From: Roseibium suaedae
GTDB lineage: Bacteria > Pseudomonadota > Alphaproteobacteria > Rhizobiales > Stappiaceae
Direction of reading: 5' to 3'
DNA: 64,000 nucleotides
Assembly (NCBI RefSeq): GCF_900142725.1
Contig: NZ_FRBW01000005.1
Coordinates: 248,001-312,000 of the forward strand
The notes under the pieces were generated by a model. That model did no database searches. It saw nothing but the letters and a program-made list of their open reading frames with translations, and was not told where the DNA came from. Shown one piece after another: positions 34,745-43,307 of the stretch. The translations under genes and the position numbers were made by a program. The first letter of the stretch is position 1, and each line of letters starts with the position of its first letter.

Positions 34745-35586
34745 CCAGTGCCAGCATCAAGCCGCGCCGCAAGGTCCGGTTCCGCGTCAAGCCCCTGGCG
34801 GCCATCTGCCTGCTTGTGGTCCTGTTCTGGGTGATCGTGGCGCTCTTTGCTCCGTTTTTCCTGCGCTATCCGGTCGGTGACCTTGTCAGCTACGACTATT
34901 TCGGACCGATGAGCGCCGACTACTGGCTGGGTACGGACTATCTCGGCCGGGACATCTATTCCCGCCTCGTCATGGGCGCGCGCTACACCATCGGCATTGC
35001 CTTTGCCGGTCTGATCCTGGCCGGCACCATCGGCGTCGTGCTCGGTCTGCTCGCGGCAGCCTTCGGCGGCCTGTTCGATACGCTTCTGAGCCGGGCCATC
35101 GACACGTTCGTCGGCATTCCGAACCTTCTGCTTGCGCTGGTCATCATCGCAGGCGGCGGCTCCAGCATTCCGGTCCTGATCGGCGCCATCACAGCGATCT
35201 TCTTCCCCGGTTGCTACCGCTTCACCCGGTCGATGGCTGTCAACGTCAACGCACTGGACTTCATCTCTGCGGCCCGGGCCAGAGGCGAGGGGCATTTCTA
35301 CATCATGATCCATGAGATCCTGCCCAATATCGTCGGGCCGATCCTCGCGGATCTGGGACTGCGTTTCGTCCACATCGTGCTGCTCCTGTCCGGCCTGAGC
35401 TTCCTCGGGCTCGGCGTTCAGCCCCCTTACGCAGACTGGGGCGCGATGGTGCGCGAGAACATCATCGGGATTTCCTATGGGGCACCGGCCGTGATCATCC
35501 CGTGTCTTGCCCTTGCGAGCCTCGCACTTGCCCTCAATCTCTTGATCGACAATCTGCCGCAGCGCATCCGCGACCATCTGGAGTGA
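34741..35586 (+). CDS. Peptide-type ABC importer permease, DppC-like
   Basis: The 281-residue permease shows the DppC pattern: an N-terminal cytoplasmic basic stretch, one helix, then the conserved WLGTDYLGRDIYSRL motif at about residue 60, and five more helices with the coupling loop ARARGEGHFYIMIHEILPN. It is coupled to the DppB-like gene upstream and lies 3 bases before the ATPase gene. Confidence 0.95.
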   Translation: MTSASIKPRRKVRFRVKPLAAICLLVVLFWVIVALFAPFFLRYPVGDLVSYDYFGPMSADYWLGTDYLGRDIYSRLVMGARYTIGIAFAGLILAGTIGVVLGLLAAAFGGLFDTLLSRAIDTFVGIPNLLLALVIIAGGGSSIPVLIGAITAIFFPGCYRFTRSMAVNVNALDFISAARARGEGHFYIMIHEILPNIVGPILADLGLRFVHIVLLLSGLSFLGLGVQPPYADWGAMVRENIIGISYGAPAVIIPCLALASLALALNLLIDNLPQRIRDHLE

Positions 35587-35589
35587 GCC

Positions 35590-37269
35590 ATGACGACCCT
35601 TTCCAATGCCCCGGAAGCGCCCCTTGCCAGCGTCAAAGACCTCAGAGTAACGGCCACGACGGACAGCGGCCGCGAGATCGAAATCCTCAAAGGCGTGTCC
35701 TTCGACGTTCACCGTGGTGAAATGGTTGCCCTGATTGGCGAATCCGGATCCGGCAAGACCACGATTGCGCTCTCTCTGCTCGCCTATGTCCGCGAAGGCT
35801 GCCACTTTGCCGGCGGTCAGGTCCTGGTCGACGGAAGAGACCTGACCAAGCTCAGCGAAAGCGAATGCCGCAAGCTGCGCGGGCACAAGGTCTCCTATGT
35901 GCCGCAGAGTGCGGCGGCCTCCTTCAACCCGTCCCGCAAGATCATGGACCAGGTGATCGAAGTTGCCGAGATCCACGGTATTTTCGACGCCAACACAGCG
36001 CGGGAAAAAGCCATCAAGCTGTTCCGCAGCCTTTCCCTGCCCAATCCGGACACCATTGGCGAGCGCTATCCGCACCAGGTTTCCGGCGGCCAGCTGCAAC
36101 GTCTTGCCGCCGCCATGGCCTTGCTTGGCGACCCGGAGCTGGTCGTCTTCGACGAACCCACCACGGCGCTGGACGTGACCACCCAGATCGAGGTGCTGCG
36201 GGCGTTCAAATCGGCAATCGTCGAGCGGGGTATGACAGGTGTCTATGTCTCCCATGATCTGGCCGTGGTCGCCCAGATTTCCGACCGGATCGTCGTCCTC
36301 AAGGATGGCGAGGTGCAGGAAGCCGGCACCACGGATCAGATTGTCGGTGCGCCTGCGCATCCCTACACGCAATCTCTTCTCGCCGCGTTCAAGCCTGTTG
36401 TTCCGGCGAGCGCCTCAGACGACACCTCACGGGACCGGGTGCTCGAGACCCGTGACGTGGTGGCCGGCTATGGTGTTCTTGGCCCGGACGGCAGGCCCCA
36501 GGTAGTGGCCGTCAACGGCGTCAGCCTAACCCTCGACCGCGGCCAGTCCCTTGGAGTGATTGGCGAATCCGGCTGCGGCAAGAGCACGCTGCTGCGGGTT
36601 CTGTCTGGGCTGCTTCCGGCCGCATCCGGCGGTTTGCTTCTGGATAGCCGGGAATTGCGCCCGCAGATCGCACAGCGCAGCAAGAGTGACCTTCAGCGCA
36701 TGCAGATCGTCTTCCAGCTTGCAGACACAGCGCTCAATCCGGCACAGACGATCGGCAATATCATCGGCAGACCGCTGACCTTCTTCAAGGGACTGAAAGG
36801 GGCAGAACGGGAGAAGCGCGTGATTGAGCTGCTCGACATGGTGCGCATGCCAGCCCAGTTCCGCCATCGGTTGCCCCGCGAGCTTTCCGGCGGCCAGCGC
36901 CAACGCATCAATCTGGCCCGCGCTCTGGCGGCGGAACCGGAGGTTCTTCTCTGCGACGAGATCACTTCGGCTCTCGACACGGTTGTGGCTGCGAAGGTGC
37001 TGGATCTCCTGCGGGAACTGCAGCGCGAGCTGCACCTGTCCTATCTCTTCGTCAGCCATGACATTCACACGGTCGAAACCCTCTGTGACCGGATCATGGT
37101 GATGTATGCGGGCAAGTGCCTGGAAACCTTCAACGCAAGCGATCTGCACCAGGATGCGCGCCATCCCTACACCAAGCTGCTGGTGTCCTCGCTGCCAACT
37201 CTCGACCCGACCTGGCTGGACAACCTGAAACAGGACCCGGAGCTCGTGCGCAAATTCGCCCACGCCTGA
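35590..37269 (+). CDS. Fused double ATPase (DppD-DppF type) of peptide ABC importer
   Basis: The 559-residue protein joins two ATPase domains in one chain. Domain 1 (about 1-275) has Walker A GESGSGKT at 50-57, signature VSGGQLQR and Walker B LVVFDEP. Domain 2 (about 280-559) has Walker A GESGCGKS, signature LSGGQRQR and Walker B VLLCDEI. Each keeps its H-loop (SHDLAVV, SHDIHTV). A fused DppDF is common in alphaproteobacterial importers of this class. Domain 2 lacks the usual oligopeptide zinc-cysteine C-terminal box. A terminator follows 28 bases after the stop. Confidence 0.93.
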   Translation: MTTLSNAPEAPLASVKDLRVTATTDSGREIEILKGVSFDVHRGEMVALIGESGSGKTTIALSLLAYVREGCHFAGGQVLVDGRDLTKLSESECRKLRGHKVSYVPQSAAASFNPSRKIMDQVIEVAEIHGIFDANTAREKAIKLFRSLSLPNPDTIGERYPHQVSGGQLQRLAAAMALLGDPELVVFDEPTTALDVTTQIEVLRAFKSAIVERGMTGVYVSHDLAVVAQISDRIVVLKDGEVQEAGTTDQIVGAPAHPYTQSLLAAFKPVVPASASDDTSRDRVLETRDVVAGYGVLGPDGRPQVVAVNGVSLTLDRGQSLGVIGESGCGKSTLLRVLSGLLPAASGGLLLDSRELRPQIAQRSKSDLQRMQIVFQLADTALNPAQTIGNIIGRPLTFFKGLKGAEREKRVIELLDMVRMPAQFRHRLPRELSGGQRQRINLARALAAEPEVLLCDEITSALDTVVAAKVLDLLRELQRELHLSYLFVSHDIHTVETLCDRIMVMYAGKCLETFNASDLHQDARHPYTKLLVSSLPTLDPTWLDNLKQDPELVRKFAHA

Positions 37270-37297
37270 GATGAACCCGTTGCATCCCTGAAAGATT

Positions 37298-37322
37298 GAG
37301 GCCCGGTCAAATGCCGGGCCTC
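37298..37322 (+). terminator. Bidirectional terminator between ATPase and aldehyde dehydrogenase
   Basis: GAGGCCCGG and CCGGGCCTC pair with a 7-base loop, followed by TTCATTTCC. The convergent dehydrogenase stop lies 12 bases beyond, so both strands may use it. Confidence 0.8.
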
Positions 37323-37333
37323 TTCATTTCCAA

Positions 37334-38797
37334 TCAGAGATCGATCAGGACCGACTTGGTCCGCAAGGCGCCGAGATAGGCCTCTCGTCCCAGATCCTTG
37401 CCGAGGCCCGAGCTTTTGTACCCACCCGTTGGCAGGATCATGTCCCGCGAACGGCCATAACGGTTGACCCAGACAGTTCCGGCTTCCAGCTTGCGCGACA
37501 TCCGGATCGCCCGGGACAGATCCCGGGTGAAGAGACCGGACGCCAGCCCATAGGTCGGATGGGTTGCCAGAGCGCAGGCTTCCTCCTCACTCTCGAAGGA
37601 CTGGGCTGTCAGGACCGGACCGAAGACCTCCTCACGCACCGCCGGGTTATCTTCATCGACGCCGGCGAGAATGGTCGGCGCATAGAAGTAACCTTCCGCC
37701 TCCATCCGGCACCCGCCAGTCACCAGTTCCGCCCCTTCCGCCCGCGCTGCATCGACAAGGGTCTCGATACGTTGGATCTGCGTCTCGGAAATGATCGGCG
37801 AATAGACTGTCTTCTCATCCCAGGTCTTGCCCGGCGCCATCTTGAGCATGTGCTCCGCGATCTTTGCCATCAGTTCTTCCGCAATGGATTTCTCGGCGAT
37901 CAGACGCGATCCTGCGACACAAACCTGTCCCGCATTGCCGGTAATGGACCGGGCAACGGAGGCGGCCGCCAGATCAAGATCCGCATCGGCGAAAACCACC
38001 TGCGGGCTCTTGCCGCCAAGCTCCAGCGTCATCGGTTTGATGCCGGTGCGCGCAATATCGGCCATGATCTGGGCACCGGCCCGGGTGGAACCGGTGAAGC
38101 TGACCTTGCCGGTGAGCGGATGAGTGGTGATGGCGCAGCCTGTCACCGGACCATCGCCGAGCACCACATTGACCAGCCCCTTGGGCAGGCCTGCGCGCAC
38201 GGCCAGTTCGGCCAGATACAGGGTTGAATAAGGCGTCATTTCAGACGGCTTGATGACGATGCCATTGCCTGCGGCAAGGGCCGGGGCCAGTTTCCATGCC
38301 GCCATGGAAATCGGCACGTTCCAGGGAGCAATTGCACCGATCACCCCATAGGGTTCGTGCAGGATCATGCCCATCTGGGACGAGGCTGTCGGCGCAACGA
38401 CGCCACCTTCCTTGTCGGCAAACTCGGCAAAGAACCGGATGTGATCAGCACAGTTCACCACATCGCCCTGAAGCGCCTGGGTCACCGGCCGCGTCGAACA
38501 GACCGCCTCGAGCTGCGCCAGATAGACAGCTTCCTCGTCAATGAGGTCCGCCCAGCGGCGCAGCACCCGCGCCCGCTCCCGCGGCATGCAATCCGCCCAG
38601 CCGGACTCCTTCTGCACCTTCGCCGAGATCCGGATTGCTTCATCCACCAGCCCCGCATCGGCAAGAGGAATGGCAGACAGCGCCTGACCATCGCTTGGGC
38701 GGACAATTTCCAGCGCATCGGCCCCCTCAACGTATTGGCCATCGACATAGTGGCCTTTCGGCAGCCGGAGCGCGGCGGGGTCAAAAGAAAGCGTCAT
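37334..38797 (-). CDS. NAD(P)-dependent aldehyde dehydrogenase
   Basis: The 487-residue enzyme oxidises an aldehyde to its acid. The Rossmann stretch with PWN (Asn160), the KPSE lysine 183, the general base Glu259 (LELGG) and catalytic Cys293 (GQVC) are all in place. It is closest by eye to betaine-, gamma-aminobutyraldehyde- and related amine-derived aldehyde dehydrogenases. Start at 38797 has only a weak ribosome-binding site; a longer open frame reaches 38968 but adds non-family residues. It is divergent from the first GNAT gene and probably acts on an aldehyde made by an amine oxidase or aminotransferase nearby. Confidence 0.93.
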   Translation of the reverse strand: MTLSFDPAALRLPKGHYVDGQYVEGADALEIVRPSDGQALSAIPLADAGLVDEAIRISAKVQKESGWADCMPRERARVLRRWADLIDEEAVYLAQLEAVCSTRPVTQALQGDVVNCADHIRFFAEFADKEGGVVAPTASSQMGMILHEPYGVIGAIAPWNVPISMAAWKLAPALAAGNGIVIKPSEMTPYSTLYLAELAVRAGLPKGLVNVVLGDGPVTGCAITTHPLTGKVSFTGSTRAGAQIMADIARTGIKPMTLELGGKSPQVVFADADLDLAAASVARSITGNAGQVCVAGSRLIAEKSIAEELMAKIAEHMLKMAPGKTWDEKTVYSPIISETQIQRIETLVDAARAEGAELVTGGCRMEAEGYFYAPTILAGVDEDNPAVREEVFGPVLTAQSFESEEEACALATHPTYGLASGLFTRDLSRAIRMSRKLEAGTVWVNRYGRSRDMILPTGGYKSSGLGKDLGREAYLGALRTKSVLIDL

Positions 38798-38959
38798 GGA
38801 GAATCCACCCTGTCTGATGTGACCGGCAGGAGCTGCCGGAAAGGTGAGGCCAAGACTAAAGGGAGGCATCAGGCATTTATGCCGTATGGGCGGGGAGGGG
38901 CCGAAGATGCTGCGGATTTTCCGGCCAAATCGCCGAATGCCGCGGCGAGGGTTCCTGGC

Positions 38960-39005
38960 ATTGCGCAATAAAATCGTGCGGGCAGGGGGTGATTGCGCCG
39001 AAAAT
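38960..39005. repeat. Two near-direct repeats in the ALDH/GNAT divergent promoter
   Basis: ATTGCGCAATAAAAT at 38960-38974 and ATTGCGCCGAAAAT at 38992-39005 are spaced 32 bp, about three helical turns. An Lrp-type regulator is encoded 1 kb away and could bind here, but that is inference. The rest of this 267-base gap shows no gene. Confidence 0.35.
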
Positions 39006-39064
39006 GCTGTTCCCGCCCGCTAGCATAGGGGCTAATCGGGTAAAGACCGTTGCGGGTACGAAGA

Positions 39065-39931
39065 ATGGAAAACCGGAAGATCGACAATTTCGAGCTGACT
39101 CTCATGCCGATGACGGAGGAGCACATCCCCCGCCTGCATGAACTGTCGATCGCGGTCAACTGGCCGCACCGTCCCGAAGACTGGGCTGTCGCGCTGGCCC
39201 TCGGGGAAGGAGTGATCGCCTTCGACGAAATCGGACGCCCGGTCAGCTCCGCCATGGTCTTCCCACTTGGAGAGGAAATCACCCATATCGGCATGGTCAT
39301 CACCTCGCCGCGCCTGCAGAACCATGGGTCCGCGCGCTGGCTGATGGAAGAAATGCTCTCCCGCAGCAAGGGCACGATCCGCCGGCTCAACGCGACCAAG
39401 GCAGCCTATAATCTTTATCTTTCCATGGGTTTCCAGCCGCAGGGGCTGGTCTACCAGCACCAGGGCATCGCAAAGGCCCTTTCCGGAGATCTTGCCGAGG
39501 AGGACAGCCGGGTACGGCCGATGACGGAGACGGATTTCGATGCCGTCAAGCACATCGATCAGCTCGGCTTCGGTTCCGACCGCCATCATGTTCTGGACCA
39601 TCTTCTGCCGCTGTCCGAAGCTTTCGTTCTGGAGGACGGCGGGGAGATCAAAGGCTATGCCTTCTGCCGCCGCTTTGGCCGTGGCCATGTCCTCGGTCCT
39701 GTCGTTGCTGAAAGCGAAGGAGATGCGGTTGCGCTGATCCGGCCGCTGATTGCCCGCCACGATGGCGCTTTCCTGCGGATGGACACGCGCAACGCCGGAG
39801 GCCCCTTGCAAACGGCGCTGGAACTGGCAGGGATGAGTTTCTATGACAACGTGACAACGATGCGACTGGAGCCGGGAGGGGAGGCACCGGCTTTAACGAT
39901 TTACGGACTTGCCAATCAGGCACTCGGATAG
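39065..39931 (+). CDS. GNAT-family N-acetyltransferase with C-terminal acetyltransferase-like domain (copy 1)
   Basis: The 288-residue protein has an N-terminal GNAT domain (about 14-145, with NWPHRPEDW, HIGMVITSPRLQNHGSARWL as the acetyl-CoA loop) and a second half resembling the Acetyltransf_18 type (FCRRFGRGHVLGPVVA, GAFLRMDTRN). The gene at 46786 encodes a clear paralogue with the same WPHRxEDW and FGRG-GPVVA landmarks. The acceptor is unknown; its neighbours suggest an amino acid or amine of the pathway. I chose the ATG at 39065; an in-frame TTG at 39050 is less likely. Confidence 0.88.
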   Translation: MENRKIDNFELTLMPMTEEHIPRLHELSIAVNWPHRPEDWAVALALGEGVIAFDEIGRPVSSAMVFPLGEEITHIGMVITSPRLQNHGSARWLMEEMLSRSKGTIRRLNATKAAYNLYLSMGFQPQGLVYQHQGIAKALSGDLAEEDSRVRPMTETDFDAVKHIDQLGFGSDRHHVLDHLLPLSEAFVLEDGGEIKGYAFCRRFGRGHVLGPVVAESEGDAVALIRPLIARHDGAFLRMDTRNAGGPLQTALELAGMSFYDNVTTMRLEPGGEAPALTIYGLANQALG

Positions 39932-40055
39932 GCCGGCCAAACGAGGCTGGTCTCCCGCAGACGGAAGCTATGCACTTCTGGATCTGGTTGCAGGCCACGC
40001 GGTCGCATAGGATGCCCGGGCTCGCCCGTGTGCCGGGAAAGATAAGGGACTACAA

Positions 40056-40532
40056 GTGAAGCTTGATCGGATCGACATACGGATTTTGCATGAACTGCAG
40101 AAGAACGGCCGCCTGACCAATGTCGAACTGGCAGAACTGGTACACTTGTCCCCAAGCCCTTGCCTGATGCGCGTGAAGAAGCTGCAGCAGTCAGGCTATA
40201 TCACGGGCTATTCGGCACACATCGATCTTGCCAAGCTGGGCCCGACCGTTACGGTCTTCACGGAAATCACGCTCAGCAACCACCGCCAGAACGACTTTTC
40301 CCGTTTCCAGCAGGCCATTGAAAAAGTTGATGAAGCCATCGAATGCCACCTGATTTCAGGTGGATATGATTATCTGCTGAAATTCGTGACGGCGAGCATT
40401 TCCGACTATCAGGAACTGATGGAGCGTCTGCTCGAAGCGGAAATCGGCATCGACAAGTATTTCAGCTTCATCGTGATGAAATCCCCTTTCGTCAAACATC
40501 ACCTGCCGCTTCGCACGCTCTTCCCTGAATAG
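40056..40532 (+). CDS. Lrp/AsnC-family transcriptional regulator
   Basis: The 158-residue regulator has an N-terminal helix-turn-helix (about 4-60, LDRIDIRILHELQKNGRLTNVELAELVHLS split over two helices) and a C-terminal RAM ligand domain (about 65-150). Lrp/AsnC proteins sense amino acids and control local transport and catabolic genes. The start is GTG with GGGA 7 bases upstream. It sits between GNAT copy 1 and the convergent tartrate-dehydrogenase-like gene and is the only local regulator seen in the 32-53 kb region, so it is the best candidate regulator. Confidence 0.93.
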   Translation: MKLDRIDIRILHELQKNGRLTNVELAELVHLSPSPCLMRVKKLQQSGYITGYSAHIDLAKLGPTVTVFTEITLSNHRQNDFSRFQQAIEKVDEAIECHLISGGYDYLLKFVTASISDYQELMERLLEAEIGIDKYFSFIVMKSPFVKHHLPLRTLFPE

Positions 40533-40539
40533 GCGAGAC

Positions 40540-40592
40540 GCCCGCTGCCCATCGCCTGCCAAGAAAATCAAGGCGAGAGAGGAACAGCGGGC
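40540..40592. terminator. Hairpin between lrp-type gene and dehydrogenase
   Basis: GCCCGCTG (40540-40547) pairs with CAGCGGGC (40585-40592), with an inner TCGCCT/AGGCGA pair and an A-rich loop. It lies between two convergent genes and may serve both. Confidence 0.55.
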
Positions 40593-40600
40593 AGCAATCG

Positions 40601-41644
40601 TCACCCGAGCTGTTCGCAAATCGCGCTAGTGATCTCGTCCGTGGTGTTTGCGCCGGGTTTTGCTCCGATCCCGGCAGCCGTTGCGGCTTCGACAGCGGCC
40701 ATGACCCGGTCTGCGGTGGCCTTCTCGCCCAGATGTTCAAGCATCATGGCTGCGGACCAGATCGTCGCGATCGGATTGGCAATGCCAAGATGGGCAATGT
40801 CCGGCGCCGAGCCGTGAACAGGTTCGAACATCGACGGAGCCGTGCGGTCAGGGTTGATGTTAGCCGAGGCCGCAAAGCCAAGACCACCCTGAATGGCCGC
40901 ACCCAGATCCGTGAGAATGTCACCGAAGAGATTGGAAGCGACCACCACATCGAGCGTTTCCGGCGCCATGACGAAACGGGCCGCCATCGCATCAACGTGG
41001 TAACGCGAAACCTCCACATCCGGATATTCAGCTGCGATCCGATCCGTCAGCTCATCCCAGAAGACCATGGAATATTTCTGCGCGTTGGACTTTGTGACCG
41101 AAGCCAGCTTGCCGCGCCGCTTGCGGGCCTGTTCAAAGCCAAATCGCAGGATACGCTCGACTCCCGCGCGGGTGAAGACGGAGGTCTCGACGGCAACCTC
41201 GTTGTCCGTGCCCTCGTGCACCCGGCCACCGGCGCCTGAATATTCCCCTTCCGTGTTCTCGCGGATGCAAAGAATATCAAAACCTTCTGCCCGCAAGGGG
41301 CCGGTGACGCCCGGCAGCAGCCGGTGAGGGCGGATATTGGCATATTGCGTGAAGTTCTTGCGGATCGGCAGAAGCAGACCGTGCAGGGATACTGCATCTG
41401 GCACCTGTGCGGGCCAGCCAACGGCTCCAAGCAGGACCGCATCAAACTTGCGCAACTGGTCGATGCCATCCTCGGGCATCATCCGGCCGGTCTTGAGATA
41501 GGTTTCGCAGGACCAGTCAAACCAGGTTCCGTCCAGCTGCGCCCCTTCGCGAGCGGCAGCCTCAGTGATGACACGCCATGCGGCCTGCGTGACCGGAACG
41601 CCGATGCCGTCTCCCGGAATCAATGCAATCTTGTGTGGGCTCAT
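40601..41644 (-). CDS. Isocitrate/isopropylmalate/tartrate dehydrogenase-family enzyme
   Basis: This 347-residue NAD-dependent beta-decarboxylating dehydrogenase has IPGDGIGVPV near the start, the substrate arginine region (YANIRPHRL), RENTEGEYSG and a C-terminal DIAHLGIANP turn. Lacking the leu operon context, it is best read as a tartrate/D-malate type dehydrogenase, which gives an oxo acid plus CO2. AGGGGAGG before the ATG at 41644 supports this start. It is divergent from the succinate-semialdehyde-type dehydrogenase at 41819. Substrate is not proved by sequence. Confidence 0.9.
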   Translation of the reverse strand: MSPHKIALIPGDGIGVPVTQAAWRVITEAAAREGAQLDGTWFDWSCETYLKTGRMMPEDGIDQLRKFDAVLLGAVGWPAQVPDAVSLHGLLLPIRKNFTQYANIRPHRLLPGVTGPLRAEGFDILCIRENTEGEYSGAGGRVHEGTDNEVAVETSVFTRAGVERILRFGFEQARKRRGKLASVTKSNAQKYSMVFWDELTDRIAAEYPDVEVSRYHVDAMAARFVMAPETLDVVVASNLFGDILTDLGAAIQGGLGFAASANINPDRTAPSMFEPVHGSAPDIAHLGIANPIATIWSAAMMLEHLGEKATADRVMAAVEAATAAGIGAKPGANTTDEITSAICEQLG

Positions 41645-41818
41645 GAGCCTCCCCTGTGTTTCTAAATGATTGTGCCCAAGCCTCGCATAGAGCTCCATGA
41701 TTTGCTGCCGTCTCGCAAGTGATCACAGCATATTCTGCCCGCGAGGCGACGAGAACCGCATGATCATCCGCTGTCGACACGGCACAAAGATAAGGAGAAA
41801 AAATCAGGAACCGCAGAC

Positions 41819-43273
41819 ATGATTGGCCTTTCCGACCAGACCCTTTTCCGCACCGCTTGCGTGATTGCCGGTGAATGGCGTGCTGCCTCCGATGGTGCGG
41901 CAATGGATGTGCTCAATCCCGCGACCGGAGCCATACTTGGACAGGTGCCCGACTGCACCGCCGAAGACACGGAAAGTGCCATTCGTGCCGCACATGAAGC
42001 ACTTCCGGCCTGGCGGGCCCGGCCGGCGGCAGAACGGGCAAAGCTGCTCGAGCGCTGGTCCGAGCTTCTCAGCGAACACGCCGAAGATCTCGCGCGGATC
42101 CTGACCCTGGAACAGGGCAAACCCCTTGCCGAAGCCCGGGGAGAAATCGCTTACGGCAATTCCTTCATCAAATGGTTCGCCGAGGAGGCACGCCGCATCT
42201 CCGGGTCGACCATTCCGTCACCGACCAATGGACGGCGCATCCTGGTGATGAAGGAAGCAGTCGGCGTCTGCGCCGTCATTACGCCGTGGAACTTTCCCAA
42301 TGCCATGATCACCCGCAAGGTGGCTCCAGCACTGGCTGCCGGTTGCACGGTCGTGGTCAAGCCCTCCGACTTCACACCGTACTCCGCGCTTGCCCTCGCT
42401 GTTCTGGCCGAACGGGCCGGCATTCCGGCCGGCGTCATCAATGTCGTGACCGGCAAGCCGGAGGCGATCGGAGGAGTACTGACCGCCAGCGCCATCGTCC
42501 GCAAACTTTCCTTCACCGGCTCCACCCGCGTCGGTTCTCTCCTGATGCAGCAATGCGCGGGAACCGTGAAGCGGCTGTCGCTGGAACTTGGTGGCAACGC
42601 GCCTTTCATCGTCTTTGACGATGCGGATCTTGATCTGGCTGTTGAAGGGGCGATGCAGTCCAAGTTCCGCAACGGCGGCCAGACCTGCGTTTGCGCCAAC
42701 CGGATTCTCGTCCAGTCCGGCATCTATGACGCCTTCGCAGCAAGGCTTGCAGAGCGCGTTTCGGCCCTGCGCGTCGGGGATGGCCTTGGCGAAGGCACCG
42801 AAATCGGCCCGATGATCAACGCTGCCGCAGTCGAGAAGATCAACCGCCATGTTGCCGATGCCCTGTCGAAGGGAGCTTCCATCATTTCCGCCGCGCAATG
42901 TGGCCCGGAGGGTTCGCAATATGTGACACCGGTGGTCCTTGGCAATGCCGGAACGGACATGATGCTCGCCCATGAGGAAACATTCGGGCCAGTGGCGCCT
43001 CTCTTCCGTTTCGACACCGAGGAAGAAGCCATCCGCATTGCCAATGACACGCCTTTCGGCCTCGCCGCCTATTTCTACACCCGGGATCTCGCCCGCGGCT
43101 TCCGCGTCGGCGAAGCCCTGGAAAGCGGCATGGTCGGCCTCAACACGGGCCTCATTTCCACGGAAGTCGCTCCCTTCGGCGGCGTCAAGCAGTCCGGCCT
43201 TGGCCGCGAGGGCTCCCAGCTTGGCATAGACGAATATCTGGAAGTGAAAACCTTCCATATCGGCGGTCTCTGA
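41819..43273 (+). CDS. Succinate-semialdehyde dehydrogenase-like (GabD-type) enzyme
   Basis: The 484-residue enzyme has ITPWNFP with Asn158, KPSD (Lys181), general base Glu256 (LELGGN) and catalytic Cys290 (GGQTC). GabD-type features are present: the QTCVCANRI block and C-terminal VAPFGGVKQSGLGREG. It oxidises succinate semialdehyde or a like aldehyde with NAD(P). It heads a plus-strand run with two M20 amidohydrolases. A role at the end of a diamine or GABA-type route is consistent with the adjacent aminotransferase and amine oxidases. Confidence 0.93.
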   Translation: MIGLSDQTLFRTACVIAGEWRAASDGAAMDVLNPATGAILGQVPDCTAEDTESAIRAAHEALPAWRARPAAERAKLLERWSELLSEHAEDLARILTLEQGKPLAEARGEIAYGNSFIKWFAEEARRISGSTIPSPTNGRRILVMKEAVGVCAVITPWNFPNAMITRKVAPALAAGCTVVVKPSDFTPYSALALAVLAERAGIPAGVINVVTGKPEAIGGVLTASAIVRKLSFTGSTRVGSLLMQQCAGTVKRLSLELGGNAPFIVFDDADLDLAVEGAMQSKFRNGGQTCVCANRILVQSGIYDAFAARLAERVSALRVGDGLGEGTEIGPMINAAAVEKINRHVADALSKGASIISAAQCGPEGSQYVTPVVLGNAGTDMMLAHEETFGPVAPLFRFDTEEEAIRIANDTPFGLAAYFYTRDLARGFRVGEALESGMVGLNTGLISTEVAPFGGVKQSGLGREGSQLGIDEYLEVKTFHIGGL

Positions 43274-43307
43274 GACTGAAGGCAAACAGGAGCGGAGAGC
43301 AAAGCGC

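Noticed and set aside
34678..36372. 564-codon minus-strand open frame opposite the peptide permease and ATPase
   Set aside because: Shadow of the DppC-like and ATPase genes, which show full family motifs.
40601..41644. Calling the dehydrogenase LeuB (leucine synthesis)
   Set aside because: No leuC/leuD neighbours; the catabolic context fits a tartrate/D-malate-type enzyme better.
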